A program made the translations under genes and the position numbers. The notes beneath the pieces are model-generated. The model saw only the letters and a list, made by a program, of their open reading frames with translations. It ran no database searches and had not been told where the DNA came from. From Cytobacillus oceanisediminis (GTDB lineage Bacteria > Bacillota > Bacilli > Bacillales > Cytobacillaceae), in contig NZ_CP065511.1 in NCBI RefSeq assembly GCF_022811925.1, forward strand, positions 4,581,501 to 4,645,500: 64,000 bases of DNA, written 5' to 3'. Shown in pieces: positions 46,090 through 55,710 of the stretch. Every line of letters starts with the position of its first letter. Position 1 is the stretch's first letter.

Positions 46090-47487
46090 CTATTCTTTAT
46101 TGACATACTCTTTAATGCCGAGAGATTTCTTCGCTTTTTCAATCGCGATGCTTACTTGTTTAAATCCTGTTCCGCCTGCACTATTTCTTCTTTTGACAGC
46201 TGTATAAGGATCCAGTACTTCATAAATATCTTCTTCAAACAATGAATGGGCGTTCTTGAAATCTTCAAGCGGCAAATCTCCAAGGAAGCATCCCTTTTGT
46301 ACACAGACAAGGACCAGTTTCCCGACAATCTCATGTGCTTCTCTGAATGGAATGCCTTTATCAGATAGATAATCAGCCAATTCAGTAGCATTGGAAAAAT
46401 CATTTTTAGTCGCCTTTTCCATCTGCTCTGTTTTAACCTTCATGGTGCGGATCATTCCTGCAAAGATTTTCAGTGAACCTGTGACTGTCTTTACAGTATC
46501 AAACATCCCTTCTTTATCTTCCTGCATATCTTTATTATAGGCTAGCGGCAGACCCTTTAGTACTGTCAGCAGCCCCATAAGGTTACCGTATACACGTCCC
46601 GTTTTACCGCGGATGAGTTCCGCCATATCCGGATTCTTCTTTTGCGGCATAATGCTGCTGCCAGTTGCAAAGCTGTCGTCCAGTTCAATGAATTGAAACT
46701 CCTGGCTTGACCAAAGGATGAATTCTTCACTTAAACGTGACAGATGCATCATCAGGATTGAGCTTGAGGATAGAAACTCCAGAATAAAGTCTCTGTCACT
46801 GACTGCATCCAGGCTGTTTTCATAGATGCCTTCAAATCCGAGAAGTTCCGCGGTATACTCACGGTCGATTGGGAAAGTGGTTCCAGCGAGAGCCCCTGCT
46901 CCAAGCGGAGATAGGTTGATTCTTTTTAAGCTTTCAGAAAATCGCTCTTTGTCTCTCTCAAGCATCCAGAAATAAGCCATTAGATGATGACCGAAAGAGA
47001 TCGGCTGTGCCCGCTGCAGATGCGTATAGCCCGGCATGATGGTTTCCACATTATTTTCAGCCTGGATGATTAACTCTTCCTGCATTTCCTGAATCAATTC
47101 AACAATCTGCTCCACCTGCTTGCGCAGGTATAAATGCATGTCTGTTGCCACCTGGTCATTTCGGCTTCTTGCGGTATGAAGTTTACCGCCGACAGGCCCA
47201 GACAGTTCGGTCAAATGACTCTCAAGATTTAAATGAATATCTTCAAGTTTTACTGAGTAATCCAGTTCATCCTTGGCAGCTTTCTCTTTTAGCTGCTGAA
47301 GGCCTGTTTTGATTTTTTGAGCTTCGTCCTCAGTGATGATTCCTGTTTTAGAAAGCATGGCAACGTGGGCCATGCTCCCTTCAATATCTTCCATAACCAA
47401 TTCCTGGTCAAATGAAATCGACGCTCCGAATTCATCTACCCATTCTTCAGCAGATTTTGTGAATCTGCCTCCCCATAACTTTTTCAC
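46090..47487 (-). CDS. argH: argininosuccinate lyase
   Basis: Last step of arginine synthesis, splitting argininosuccinate to arginine and fumarate. The 465-residue protein has the fumarase-superfamily signature [24 protein letters not shown] and the helix bundle [10 protein letters not shown]. Start is GTG at 47487, overlapping the argG stop as GTGA, with GAAGGTGACA upstream inside argG. The longer open frame reaching 47544 would lie inside argG and is not used. It forms an operon with argG. Confidence 0.97.
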   Translation of the reverse strand: MKKLWGGRFTKSAEEWVDEFGASISFDQELVMEDIEGSMAHVAMLSKTGIITEDEAQKIKTGLQQLKEKAAKDELDYSVKLEDIHLNLESHLTELSGPVGGKLHTARSRNDQVATDMHLYLRKQVEQIVELIQEMQEELIIQAENNVETIMPGYTHLQRAQPISFGHHLMAYFWMLERDKERFSESLKRINLSPLGAGALAGTTFPIDREYTAELLGFEGIYENSLDAVSDRDFILEFLSSSSILMMHLSRLSEEFILWSSQEFQFIELDDSFATGSSIMPQKKNPDMAELIRGKTGRVYGNLMGLLTVLKGLPLAYNKDMQEDKEGMFDTVKTVTGSLKIFAGMIRTMKVKTEQMEKATKNDFSNATELADYLSDKGIPFREAHEIVGKLVLVCVQKGCFLGDLPLEDFKNAHSLFEEDIYEVLDPYTAVKRRNSAGGTGFKQVSIAIEKAKKSLGIKEYVNKE

Positions 47488-48692
47488 ACTGTCACCTTCT
47501 TGCTGTTTTGAACAATGCTCTGCACCTTTGTCGGCAATCCCCAAAGCTTAATAAAACCAACTGCCGCATTATGGTCAAATTCATCATCGGAAGTATAAGT
47601 TGCTAACTTTTCATCGTACAGGGAATAAGGAGATTTTCTTCCTTCAACAATCGCATGGCCTTTAAACAGCTTCACTCTGACTGTTCCTGTAACAAAGGTT
47701 TGTGTCTCTTTAAGGAAAGCTGTTAATGCATTGTTAAGCTGAGAGAACCACAATCCTTCGTATATAAGCTCAGCCACTTTTTTCTCAATAACCGGTTTAA
47801 AGTGGGCCAATTCTTTTACCATCGTTAAGTCCTCAAGCTCTTTATGTGCTTTAAGAAGTGTCATCGCTCCCGGACACTCGTAAACTTCACGGGATTTGAT
47901 TCCGACAAGCCGATTTTCCACATGGTCGATACGCCCAACTCCATGCTTGCCTGCAACCTCATTCAGTTCGGCAATAAGCTCGGAAAGCTTTATACTTTTG
48001 CCATTCAAGCTGACTGGCACACCCTTTTCAAAACCGATTTCAACGGTATCAGGTGTATCAGGAGCTTTTTCAAGAGAAACGGTAAGATCGTATGCATCTT
48101 CCGGAGGAGCTGCCCATGGATCTTCCAGGACTCCGCACTCATTGCTTCTGCCCCATAAGTTTTGATCAATGCTGTAAGGAGAATCCAGATTAATTGGGAT
48201 GGGGATATTATTTTGTTTTGCATATTCAATTTCTTCCTCACGTGACCAGCTCCACTCACGAACTGGAGCTAACACTTGAAGATCAGGGTTTAGAGCCTGG
48301 ATTGCCACTTCAAAACGAACCTGGTCATTTCCTTTGCCGGTACATCCATGTGCGACTGCTACAGCACCTTCTTTTTCTGCTACTTCAACAAGCTTCTTGG
48401 CGATCAGCGGACGTGAAAGAGCAGAGATCAATGGATACTTATTTTCGTATAAAGCATGTGCCTGCAGCGCTATTAATGCATATTCATTAGCAAATTCTTC
48501 TTTTGCATCAATCACATAGGATTGGACAGCACCAACCGTTAATGCTTTTTTCTGGATAAAGTTGAGATCTTTTCCTTCACCAACGTCAAGACAGCAGGCA
48601 ACAACTGCATAACCTTGATCCTGCAGCCATTTAACCGCAACTGATGTATCCAAACCGCCTGAGTATGCAAGAACTACTTTATTTTGAGACAT
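47484..48692 (-). CDS. argG: argininosuccinate synthase
   Basis: Joins citrulline and aspartate with ATP to make argininosuccinate. The 402-residue protein begins with the PP-loop [15 protein letters not shown] and has [15 protein letters not shown] and the C-terminal [13 protein letters not shown]. The ATG at 48692 follows AAGGAGGAA. It is coupled to argH. An AhrC/ArgR-type box is likely upstream. Confidence 0.97.
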   Translation of the reverse strand: MSQNKVVLAYSGGLDTSVAVKWLQDQGYAVVACCLDVGEGKDLNFIQKKALTVGAVQSYVIDAKEEFANEYALIALQAHALYENKYPLISALSRPLIAKKLVEVAEKEGAVAVAHGCTGKGNDQVRFEVAIQALNPDLQVLAPVREWSWSREEEIEYAKQNNIPIPINLDSPYSIDQNLWGRSNECGVLEDPWAAPPEDAYDLTVSLEKAPDTPDTVEIGFEKGVPVSLNGKSIKLSELIAELNEVAGKHGVGRIDHVENRLVGIKSREVYECPGAMTLLKAHKELEDLTMVKELAHFKPVIEKKVAELIYEGLWFSQLNNALTAFLKETQTFVTGTVRVKLFKGHAIVEGRKSPYSLYDEKLATYTSDDEFDHNAAVGFIKLWGLPTKVQSIVQNSKKVTV

Positions 48693-48734
48693 ATATATTT
48701 CCTCCTTGGATTATACGTATAAATATACAATCAA

Positions 48735-48752
48735 ATTATGTTTTTATTCATT
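48735..48752. promoter_or_regulatory. candidate ARG box upstream of argG
   Basis: AATGAATAAAAACATAAT on the minus strand matches CATGAATAAAAATKCAAK at about fourteen of eighteen positions. It lies 43 bp before the argG start. AT-rich sequence raises the chance of a random match. Confidence 0.4.
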
Positions 48753-48842
48753 TATTATTCTCTTACTTTAACAACCTTTTCTTTAAAAATCAATACTTAT
48801 TCTTAAAAATGTATAAAAATAAATATAATTTCCCAATAAAAA

Positions 48843-48871
48843 AGGCAAAAGCTCCGTTTTGGCTTTTGCCT
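48843..48871 (-). terminator. terminator of serine hydrolase gene
   Basis: AGGCAAAAGCC and GCTTTTGCCT pair, followed on the minus strand by TTTTTTATTGG. Confidence 0.87.
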
Positions 48872-48879
48872 GCAATAGT

Positions 48880-50271
48880 TTAGTGATTTAATGCTTCATA
48901 AACAGCTGAGATTACACTTCCATATTGACTGATGCTGTATGTGTCACCTTGAAACTTATGCGGATCTTTTAATGGATCGATGACTGAAGAATGTTTTTTA
49001 TTTGTCAGGAGAGCAATAGCTAAATTATTTTCTCTGTCTATCACCGTTACCGTTCCTGTCCAGCCTGTATGCCCAAATACTTCTTTCCCAGCATACTTGC
49101 TGAACATCCACTCCATACTTGGATCTCCGTTCAAACGCCATCCTAACCCATATGTAGGATTCATATCATAAGGTTCTACAAACTCATCAATTGTTCGTTT
49201 ATCAAATAACTTTATATTTCCATAGCCTCCATCATTAAGCATCACCTGCATCAGGACAGCAAGATCTGTAGTTGTGGAAAAGAGGCCTGCATGCCCGGAT
49301 ATTCCATCCATTGAATAAAAGGACTTCTCATCATGAACCTCTCCCTGAAGAGTATAGGTCCGGATATTAGGGAAGGAAATGACCCCATCCCTGGTGTTGC
49401 CGTGTAATTCAGTTGCTGCGAAATCTTTTTCTTTGAATCCCTTGCGAAGCGGATTAAATAAAGTATGCTTTAACCCTAAGGGCTTATAGATATGATTCTC
49501 AGTATAATGGTCAAGCTGCACTCCCGTTATTTTTTCAATAATAAATCCCAGCAGCATATAGTCAATGTCACTGTAAACCTGTTTGGTGCCAGGTTCATAC
49601 TGAAGGGGTGTTTTTAAAATCATGGAAAGCGTTTTACTGCGTTCCTGGGAATACAATTCTCCCGCCCTTTCAGGATTATGATAATGGATGCTTGAAGGAA
49701 ATCCGGCAGTATGGTGGAGCAAGTCGATTATCCGGAGTTCACCTTTCCCTTTTATTTCATCGTCCGCTGAATCTTTAAATTCAGGAAAATAATGCTGAAT
49801 TTTTTCTTCAAGATTGATCTTTCCTTCACTGACAAGAAGCTGCAGTGAAAAGTTAACGGCATACATTTTCGTGTTTGATGCTAAATCAAACATGGTTTTT
49901 GTCTTCATTTTCTGCGGGTGATTTAACGGATCAGATTCATCAAAGACTTTGGCTGAACCATATGCGGAGTTTTTAACAATCTTGCCATCTTTAATTACGA
50001 CTAAAGCTGCTCCTGGAAAACCATTTTCTATTTCTCCCTCGATCAGCTTATCAACCTCTCTTAGCTTTTTGGAAGAAAAGCCTGCATCCTCAGGGCGCTT
50101 TGCTTTTGACAAGGTTGGATATTCTAATGGTTTTTTATGTTTAAATACTTGCTCTTCTGAGCTGCTGCTTCCTGTTCTGCCCAATTCTTCTCCTAGGGCT
50201 GCAACGGGGTAAGGCAAAAGCAAACCCAGCACTAGGCCTAAAACTGTTAAATGTGTTATAAACCTTTTCAT
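48880..50271 (-). CDS. secreted serine hydrolase, beta-lactamase/AmiE-like
   Basis: A 463-residue exported protein of the serine beta-lactamase/PBP fold. The signal peptide (MKRFITHLTVLGLVLGLLLP ... VAALG) is clear. The active-site motif is SNTK in MFDLASNTKMYAVNFSLQ, the second motif YSD (QVYSDIDYMLLG), and HTGW (EVFGHTGWTGTV) takes the KTG position. The central sequence resembles B. subtilis YbbE/AmiE, an N-acetylmuramyl-L-alanine amidase for murein recycling, but the ybbD/ybbC partner genes are not adjacent here. The ATG at 50271 follows GGGGGAG. The amidase role is inferred; a general esterase or DD-peptidase is possible. Confidence 0.85.
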   Translation of the reverse strand: MKRFITHLTVLGLVLGLLLPYPVAALGEELGRTGSSSSEEQVFKHKKPLEYPTLSKAKRPEDAGFSSKKLREVDKLIEGEIENGFPGAALVVIKDGKIVKNSAYGSAKVFDESDPLNHPQKMKTKTMFDLASNTKMYAVNFSLQLLVSEGKINLEEKIQHYFPEFKDSADDEIKGKGELRIIDLLHHTAGFPSSIHYHNPERAGELYSQERSKTLSMILKTPLQYEPGTKQVYSDIDYMLLGFIIEKITGVQLDHYTENHIYKPLGLKHTLFNPLRKGFKEKDFAATELHGNTRDGVISFPNIRTYTLQGEVHDEKSFYSMDGISGHAGLFSTTTDLAVLMQVMLNDGGYGNIKLFDKRTIDEFVEPYDMNPTYGLGWRLNGDPSMEWMFSKYAGKEVFGHTGWTGTVTVIDRENNLAIALLTNKKHSSVIDPLKDPHKFQGDTYSISQYGSVISAVYEALNH

Positions 50272-50513
50272 ATTCTCCCCCTTTTAATTGTTTTAATATT
50301 CTTAATAGTCAATATGTTATTCGATATCTATTAAATCTGTAAACCAATACCTTAGCCTTTCTATTAAATCAGTACTTGTGAACCAAGTTCATTTATCTTT
50401 ACATTAGTTCCATAGTAGTATCTGCAGAAAAAGATTGAATACTAAAACATTCATGCACCGCAAACACCTTTATAGTAAAATAAAAACAAGATTTATCGTT
50501 TGGGGGATTAATA

Positions 50514-50828
50514 ATGGAGGAGCATTTTTCACATAATGGCCGTCTTGGCATTCCCATACCCGCCTTTGACCGGGATTGGGATGAATATTCACCAAAAACA
50601 CAGCAGATGATCCTGTTTCAATGGGAAAAAATAAGAGGCAGGATTCCTGACCGCATTGCCGAGCTTGAAGCGGACATCAACAGGAAACAGGCTGAGCTAT
50701 CAGATGAGGGCAATTTCGAAAGATCATGCAGACTCAACAGTGAAATTTCAGAACTGGCATCAGTCATAAATGATCTGTGGCTATGGTATCGAACGAATCA
50801 GGATATTACAGGGAAAATGCATTCATAA
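50514..50828 (+). CDS. small coiled-coil protein, 104 aa
   Basis: A 104-residue cytosolic protein with an N-terminal segment rich in aromatic and proline residues (LGIPIPAFDRDWDEYSP) and two helices forming a predicted coiled coil (RIPDRIAELEADINRKQAEL and LNSEISELASVINDLWLWY). The ATG at 50514 lies behind GGGGGA with six-base spacing. It is alone on its strand between the serine hydrolase and moaB. I do not recognise the family. The 240-bp upstream region shows no clear promoter. Confidence 0.75.
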   Translation: MEEHFSHNGRLGIPIPAFDRDWDEYSPKTQQMILFQWEKIRGRIPDRIAELEADINRKQAELSDEGNFERSCRLNSEISELASVINDLWLWYRTNQDITGKMHS

Positions 50829-50890
50829 AGAAAAGCGGAAGCGCCCCCACACCTCGTGGGGCCAGGCTGCTTGCACTAGACAGTTCTCGA
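50827..50890 (+). repeat. interspersed repeat copy H, compact form
   Basis: AAGAAAAGCGGAAGCGCCCC, CACACCTCGTGGGGCCAGGC, then GCACTAGACAGTTCTCGAAG. The GCCCCAC and GTGGGGC parts form a hairpin. It lies directly after the stop of the 104-aa gene. Confidence 0.8.
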
Positions 50891-50930
50891 AGTTAAAAAT
50901 TATACTTCCCTATCATTTTAAAAAAACCTT

Positions 50931-50951
50931 TCCGCGGCGGAAAGGTTTTTT
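50931..50951 (-). terminator. moaB terminator
   Basis: AACCTTTCCGCC and GCGGAAAGGTT pair, followed on the minus strand by TTTTTTTAAAATG. Confidence 0.85.
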
Positions 50952-50956
50952 GCCCT

Positions 50957-51469
50957 TTATAAATCTTTTCTTAGTTCCCTGACGATATGCCCGAGTTCAG
51001 GCAGAATCAGCTTATTCATCGCAAGGCGAACAGCCCCGGATGATCCTGGTGTTGAGAAAACTGCTTTATTTTGCACTGTGCCTGCAGCAGCTCGTGAAAG
51101 AATGGCCGCAGACCCGATATCTTCCGTGTAGCTTAGCATCCTGAACAATTCGCCGAATCCGTCAATTTCTTTATCAAATAATTCTCTTACTGTCTCAATA
51201 GTCACGTCCCTTAACGCAATTCCTGTGCCTCCATTTGTAAGGACAGCATCAATGCCGGGGTTTTCACACCCTTTTAATACGGCCTCACGAATGAGATTTC
51301 CTTCATCTTTGACGATTTCATAGTCAGCTATGACATGTCCCGCCTCTTCCAGCAGGCGGATCATCAGCTTTCCGCTTTTATCTGTTTCTTTATTTCTCGT
51401 ATCACTTACGGTGACCACTTTGCATCTAACTTCTTTTGGGGCCTCTTTTTTATGCTCGAATGTACTCAT
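50957..51469 (-). CDS. moaB: molybdenum cofactor biosynthesis protein MoaB
   Basis: MogA/MoaB-fold protein (170 aa) that likely adenylylates molybdopterin. It has VVTVSDTRNKETDKSG, NGGTGIALRDVTIE with the cofactor-binding loop, and STPGSSGAVRLAMNKLILPELGHI. The ATG at 51469 follows AAAGGTGATG. It stands alone here, as in B. subtilis moaB; other molybdopterin genes are not in the window. Confidence 0.96.
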   Translation of the reverse strand: MSTFEHKKEAPKEVRCKVVTVSDTRNKETDKSGKLMIRLLEEAGHVIADYEIVKDEGNLIREAVLKGCENPGIDAVLTNGGTGIALRDVTIETVRELFDKEIDGFGELFRMLSYTEDIGSAAILSRAAAGTVQNKAVFSTPGSSGAVRLAMNKLILPELGHIVRELRKDL

Positions 51470-51509
51470 TTGGCATCACCTTTGCTTAAATTCATAGTAA
51501 TCCGGGAGT

Positions 51510-52349
51510 TCACTGCTGAATGTTTTTTCTATGCAAATATCTCATTTGATAATATTTATGAGCGAAATCTGTTACTTTTCTTGTCAGCTGATAATTTGTC
51601 CCGGCTCCAATGGCCATGCTGATGAACGGAATTCCCTGTACTGACTTTCTGCGGAAAAAGTAAATAGCCATTGCTTTAAAAAGCTGCTTCATTGGCTGTT
51701 CAATCCAGGTTATATCAGTCAATTCTTCTTTTCCTTCATAAAAATAGAATTCTTCCTGATTCTTCAGCTCGTTCATCAGTTCTTCCCAAGCACTGCCCTG
51801 CATGCGCGGCGGCAGTGTGGCTGCGTGAAAAACCTTAAGAGAGCTCATCATTTCGAATGGAGTATTGACCTCAAAACCATAGGTCATGGCAATCAGCTGG
51901 ACGGCACGAAGATTAATAACCGCCATAGCAGGAATATCTGTACCCAGCATGAGTGAGCTGCCTGAACCCGCAATGCCGCCTTGTGCAAAAGAATAAAGGC
52001 GATGCCGGGCAATCTGCTGTTGAGCTATGTATTGAAGCTGGTCGATATTCAATTGCTTAAGGTCTTCAATCGTCTCAATATCAGAATGAAAAACACGGCC
52101 TGCCGTCAAAATGCGCTCTTTCGCATCCATTTGAAGCTGTGAGCCTTGAATAAGCGCATGAAGATGAAACAGCCAGCTATCCATTGCTGAAAAAAATTGC
52201 TGCTGAACTTCTTCAGGCAATAGTGAAAAAGACCTTTCCAATGATTTATCATAAACCATTTCCAAATCATTGGGCTCATAATTCAACAGCTTGTTTTCCC
52301 ACTCCTGAATACCGGCCAAAACACTTTCTTCCCTTTCGTTCAATGGCAT
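51510..52349 (-). CDS. EcsC family protein
   Basis: A 279-residue protein of the EcsC family. It has the family's alternating hydrophobic pattern with GGIAGSGSSLMLGTDIPAMAVINLRAVQLIAMTYGF in the middle and IPFISMAIGAGTNYQLTRKVTDFAHKYYQMR at the C terminus. EcsC-type proteins were named from the ecs ABC transporter operon, but their role is unclear. The ATG at 52349 lies seven bases after GGGAGG. It is between moaB and ackA on the same strand. Confidence 0.85.
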   Translation of the reverse strand: MPLNEREESVLAGIQEWENKLLNYEPNDLEMVYDKSLERSFSLLPEEVQQQFFSAMDSWLFHLHALIQGSQLQMDAKERILTAGRVFHSDIETIEDLKQLNIDQLQYIAQQQIARHRLYSFAQGGIAGSGSSLMLGTDIPAMAVINLRAVQLIAMTYGFEVNTPFEMMSSLKVFHAATLPPRMQGSAWEELMNELKNQEEFYFYEGKEELTDITWIEQPMKQLFKAMAIYFFRRKSVQGIPFISMAIGAGTNYQLTRKVTDFAHKYYQMRYLHRKNIQQ

Positions 52350-52452
52350 CGCAATTCCTCCCAAAACATTTTTTCTTGGACTCAGTATAGCATAAGTCAG
52401 ATGATGAATTCTCTTTCCGCCTGATGGGCAATAAATCTCGATAAAAACAAAA

Positions 52453-52479
52453 AAGACAAGAGCGTTAAGCCCTTGCCTT
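52453..52479 (-). terminator. ackA terminator
   Basis: AAGGCAAGGGC and GCTCTTGTCTT pair imperfectly around TTAAC, followed on the minus strand by TTTTTTGTTTTT. Confidence 0.82.
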
Positions 52480-52489
52480 GTTATGAATG

Positions 52490-53677
52490 TTATTTAGACA
52501 TTCTCACAACATCACGTGCAATCATGACTTCCTCATTTGTTGGGATAATCATGACTTTAACTGGTGAATGAGGGTAGTTAATGAACGCTTCTTCACCGCG
52601 CACTTTATTTAATGCAGGATCCCAGTATACGCCCATGAATTCCAGCCCCTGAAGAACACGATCACGGATAACATCACTATTTTCACCGATTCCGGCTGTG
52701 AAGATGATCGCATCTACGCCATACATGCGGGATGCATAGGATCCAATATATTTGTGGATTCTGTTTGCGAATACTTCAAGAGCCAATTCTGCTCTTTCAT
52801 TTCCTTCAACAGCTTGAACTTCAATGTCGCGAAGATCACTAGAGAATCCGGAAACACCAAGCATACCGCTCTTTTTATTAAGAACGTCAAGAACTTCATC
52901 TGCATTCTTGCCCGTCTTTTCCATAATGAATGGAATAAGTGCAGGGTCAATGTTCCCTGAACGGGTACCCATTGTAACACCCGCTAACGGAGTGAATCCC
53001 ATGGAAGTATCAATTGACTTTCCGCCTTCAATAGCTGTAATACTTGCTCCATTCCCTAAATGGCAGGAGATGAGGCGAAGCTGTTCAAGCGGACGGCCAA
53101 GCATTTCTGCAGCACGCTCTGATACATATTTATGTGAAGTGCCATGGAACCCATACTTGCGGATGCCATATTTTTCATAATACTCATATGGCAAGCTATA
53201 TAGGAATGAGCTTTCAGGCATCGTCTGATGGAAGGCTGTATCAAATACTGCCACTGCAGGCACATTCGGAAGAACCTGCTGGAATGCCTTAATTCCCGTA
53301 ATATTAGCCGGGTTGTGAAGGGGTGCAAGTTCAGAAAGTTCATCTATTTTCGCAAGCACTTCATCCGTAATGACTACAGAATCGTTGAATGCCTCACCGC
53401 CGTGTACTACACGATGGCCAATGCCATCTATTTCATCAAGAGATTTAATAATCCCAAGATTTGTTAATTTATCAAGCAGGATTTTAACCGCTACTGAATG
53501 ATCAGGTATATCAGTTACTTCCTTAATTTTTTCGCCATTTACAGAAATATTGAAGACTGCGTTATCCAGCCCAATACGCTCGATTAAGCCTTTCGTAATT
53601 ACTTCTTCACTCGGCATGTCAAATAATTGAAATTTTAACGAAGAACTGCCGGCATTGATTGCTATGATTTTTGCCAT
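52490..53677 (-). CDS. ackA: acetate kinase
   Basis: Makes acetate and ATP from acetyl phosphate in overflow metabolism. The 395-residue protein has the ASKHA fold with [23 protein letters not shown], the Asp in [24 protein letters not shown] and [14 protein letters not shown]. The ATG at 53677 follows AAAGGAGCGG. In B. subtilis it is activated by CcpA through an upstream cre; a cre-like site is also present here. It is followed by the EcsC-type gene. Confidence 0.98.
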   Translation of the reverse strand: MAKIIAINAGSSSLKFQLFDMPSEEVITKGLIERIGLDNAVFNISVNGEKIKEVTDIPDHSVAVKILLDKLTNLGIIKSLDEIDGIGHRVVHGGEAFNDSVVITDEVLAKIDELSELAPLHNPANITGIKAFQQVLPNVPAVAVFDTAFHQTMPESSFLYSLPYEYYEKYGIRKYGFHGTSHKYVSERAAEMLGRPLEQLRLISCHLGNGASITAIEGGKSIDTSMGFTPLAGVTMGTRSGNIDPALIPFIMEKTGKNADEVLDVLNKKSGMLGVSGFSSDLRDIEVQAVEGNERAELALEVFANRIHKYIGSYASRMYGVDAIIFTAGIGENSDVIRDRVLQGLEFMGVYWDPALNKVRGEEAFINYPHSPVKVMIIPTNEEVMIARDVVRMSK

Positions 53678-53738
53678 AAAGCTACCGCTCCTTTAGAAGA
53701 TGTTCAAAGGGACTGACTTGTCTCTCCAAACCCATACT

Positions 53739-53767
53739 TTTATATAACAATGTGTGATACGACACAA
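53739..53767 (-). promoter_or_regulatory. ackA promoter
   Basis: TTGTGT (53767-53762) and TATAAA (53744-53739) on the minus strand are 17 bp apart. The leader would be about 55 nt. Confidence 0.55.
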
Positions 53768-53866
53768 AAAGTAATACAACTTTATTTTGTGCATCGGCCA
53801 CAATTAATATCTCTCAATTTTCCATTTAAACACTGTAAGCAATACATTTCAAGAAGCACCTTGCAA

Positions 53867-53880
53867 TGGTATCGTTTTCA
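53867..53880. promoter_or_regulatory. cre-like site upstream of ackA
   Basis: TGAAAACGATACCA on the minus strand matches TGWAANCGNTNWCA at thirteen of fourteen positions. It is centred about 140 bp upstream of the predicted ackA start point, further than the activating cre of B. subtilis ackA. Confidence 0.55.
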
Positions 53881-53928
53881 TGATAAATTAAATATTTTCT
53901 GATACTTCCCTATATTAATACATTTAAA

Positions 53929-53959
53929 AAAGAAGCCGGCAAAATGCTCGGCTTCTTTT
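53929..53959 (-). terminator. ytxK terminator
   Basis: AAAGAAGCCG and CGGCTTCTTT pair and are followed on the minus strand by TTTTTTAAATG, just past the ytxK stop. Confidence 0.87.
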
Positions 53960-53968
53960 CGTTTATCC

Positions 53969-54952
53969 TTATTTGCTTTCTTTAAACCAGACATCAATTT
54001 TCTTGAGTATTTTTTCAGCTTCTGCTGTTTTGGATAAGCTGGGCAAGTTGACCAGGAGGGCCTGCTTAGGCGGAGTGACTCCATCCCCTTTTTTCTGAAG
54101 GATAAATATGCTTTTGGCCGCTTTTTCATTTTTAAACATGGTAAGCGGCAGCTGTACCAAACCTTGAATATAGGCATACTCCTTAAGGAATTCATGCAGC
54201 TTTGGTGCCTGCTCACTTTCAAACAGCCCATTTGGAATGATAAAAAATAGATAACCTCCAGATTTCACATGATTCATGCTCTGCTCAATAAATAAGTGAT
54301 GAGAATAAGAATGTCCCTCATCTGCTTTTAACTTATACTCAGCTGAACGGACATCATTCGGATAATAGCCAACAGGCAGATCACTCACTACAGCATCAGC
54401 AGCTTCTATAAACAGGGGCTCAAGGCTATCCTGGTTAAAAAATTGAATGGGATGCTCCTGTAAATTGGCATTTATATAAGCAAGCTTAATTAATAAGTCG
54501 TCAATCTCAATCCCAGTTGCCTCAACCGTTTTATCCTTTTGGTGATTCATAACGGTTGTCAATAAATTTCCTGTTCCTACTGCAGGATCCAGCAGGCGGA
54601 AACCTTTTTCCTGAATGAATTTTTCGACCAGATACCCCATCAGCATGCCCACTGCATCTGGAGTCATTTGATGATTAGGCTGGACGTTTTCTTTCATGCC
54701 TTTTAATATGGCAAGCTGAAAGGATTTTCTAATCTCTTCTTTTGTGCAGCTGCTTAAGTCAATGGATTCATAACTCTTCCTAAGCCTTTTAACTGTTAAT
54801 TCGCTGAGCTCATCCTGAAGAATGCTTTCATGGAATAGATTCTCTCCTGTTTCTGCAAGAGCTTCCAAGTATGTACAATGCAGTTCTTCCTGCATAATAG
54901 TAGCCGTTTCGTTTAAAATGGTAAATAAATCCTCAACTGGAGTTATTTTCAC
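53969..54952 (-). CDS. ytxK: class I SAM-dependent methyltransferase YtxK
   Basis: A 327-residue protein similar to N6-adenine DNA methyltransferases of the HsdM type. The SAM-binding motif is LLDPAVGTGNLLTTV (about 117-131). The catalytic NPPY motif is replaced by SDLPVGYYP (about 189-197), so DNA methylation is doubtful. Start is GTG at 54952, eight bases after GGAGG. It lies between ackA and tpx as in B. subtilis. The substrate is unknown; no restriction subunit is nearby. Confidence 0.9.
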   Translation of the reverse strand: MKITPVEDLFTILNETATIMQEELHCTYLEALAETGENLFHESILQDELSELTVKRLRKSYESIDLSSCTKEEIRKSFQLAILKGMKENVQPNHQMTPDAVGMLMGYLVEKFIQEKGFRLLDPAVGTGNLLTTVMNHQKDKTVEATGIEIDDLLIKLAYINANLQEHPIQFFNQDSLEPLFIEAADAVVSDLPVGYYPNDVRSAEYKLKADEGHSYSHHLFIEQSMNHVKSGGYLFFIIPNGLFESEQAPKLHEFLKEYAYIQGLVQLPLTMFKNEKAAKSIFILQKKGDGVTPPKQALLVNLPSLSKTAEAEKILKKIDVWFKESK

Positions 54953-55041
54953 AGCTTATTCCTCCCGTCCTTATTCTTTTTCCTATTTTAACGGGCTTTT
55001 GTTTTATTCACAAGTTTGGTGCTGAAGGGACGTAAAATAAT

Positions 55042-55068
55042 AAAGCTCCGGAACAAATCCGGAGCTTT
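55042..55068 (-). terminator. tpx terminator
   Basis: AAAGCTCCGG and CCGGAGCTTT pair around AACAAAT and are followed on the minus strand by ATTATTTTAC. Confidence 0.85.
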
Positions 55069-55082
55069 AAATATTCGTATAA

Positions 55083-55583
55083 TTATTTCGCTTGCTTAGC
55101 AGCTTCCACTGCAGCTTCATAGTTTGGATGATCTGTTGCTTCACTTACATATTCCGCATATGTAACTGTGTCATTTGAATCGACAACAAAAACGGCACGA
55201 GCCAATAGGCGAAGTTCCTGGATGGCAACCCCATAAGCTTCACCGAAAGAAAGGCCGCGGTGATCGGAAACGGTTTGAACATTTTCAATGCCTGCTGCTG
55301 CACACCAGCGTTTTTGAGCAAATGGAAGATCCACGCTTACAGTAAGAATCTTAACATTGTCGAGCTTGGAAGCTTCTTCATTAAAACGGCGTGTCTGCGC
55401 ATCACAAACTCCCGTGTCAATAGAAGGAACTACGCTGATTAGACGCACCTGCCCTTTTGAATCAGCAAGAGTTACTTCAGAAAGGTCATTTGCCAGCACC
55501 TTGAATTCAGGAGCTTTATCTCCAACTTTTACTTCATTGCCCAGCAATGTTACAGGATTTCCTTTGAACGTAATAGATGCCAT
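55083..55583 (-). CDS. tpx: thiol peroxidase
   Basis: Atypical two-cysteine peroxiredoxin (166 aa) that reduces hydroperoxides. The peroxidatic Cys60 is in [15 protein letters not shown] and the resolving Cys94 in [10 protein letters not shown]. The ATG at 55583 follows AAGGAGGA. No PerR box is obvious upstream. It is followed by a strong terminator. Confidence 0.97.
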   Translation of the reverse strand: MASITFKGNPVTLLGNEVKVGDKAPEFKVLANDLSEVTLADSKGQVRLISVVPSIDTGVCDAQTRRFNEEASKLDNVKILTVSVDLPFAQKRWCAAAGIENVQTVSDHRGLSFGEAYGVAIQELRLLARAVFVVDSNDTVTYAEYVSEATDHPNYEAAVEAAKQAK

Positions 55584-55675
55584 TTAAATCGTCCTCCTTA
55601 ATCACTTATGTACAGTGTAAATCATATCTTTTCAGAATCTTTTTTGCAATTATTAAGGATACATTCCAAGAAAAA

Positions 55676-55703
55676 AGTTAACTCTCCCTGGGAAAGTTAA
55701 CTT
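55676..55703 (-). terminator. ytfJ terminator
   Basis: AAGTTAACT and AGTTAACTT pair with inner CCC/GGG contacts, followed on the minus strand by TTTTTTC. Confidence 0.83.
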
Positions 55704-55710
55704 CCTTCTC

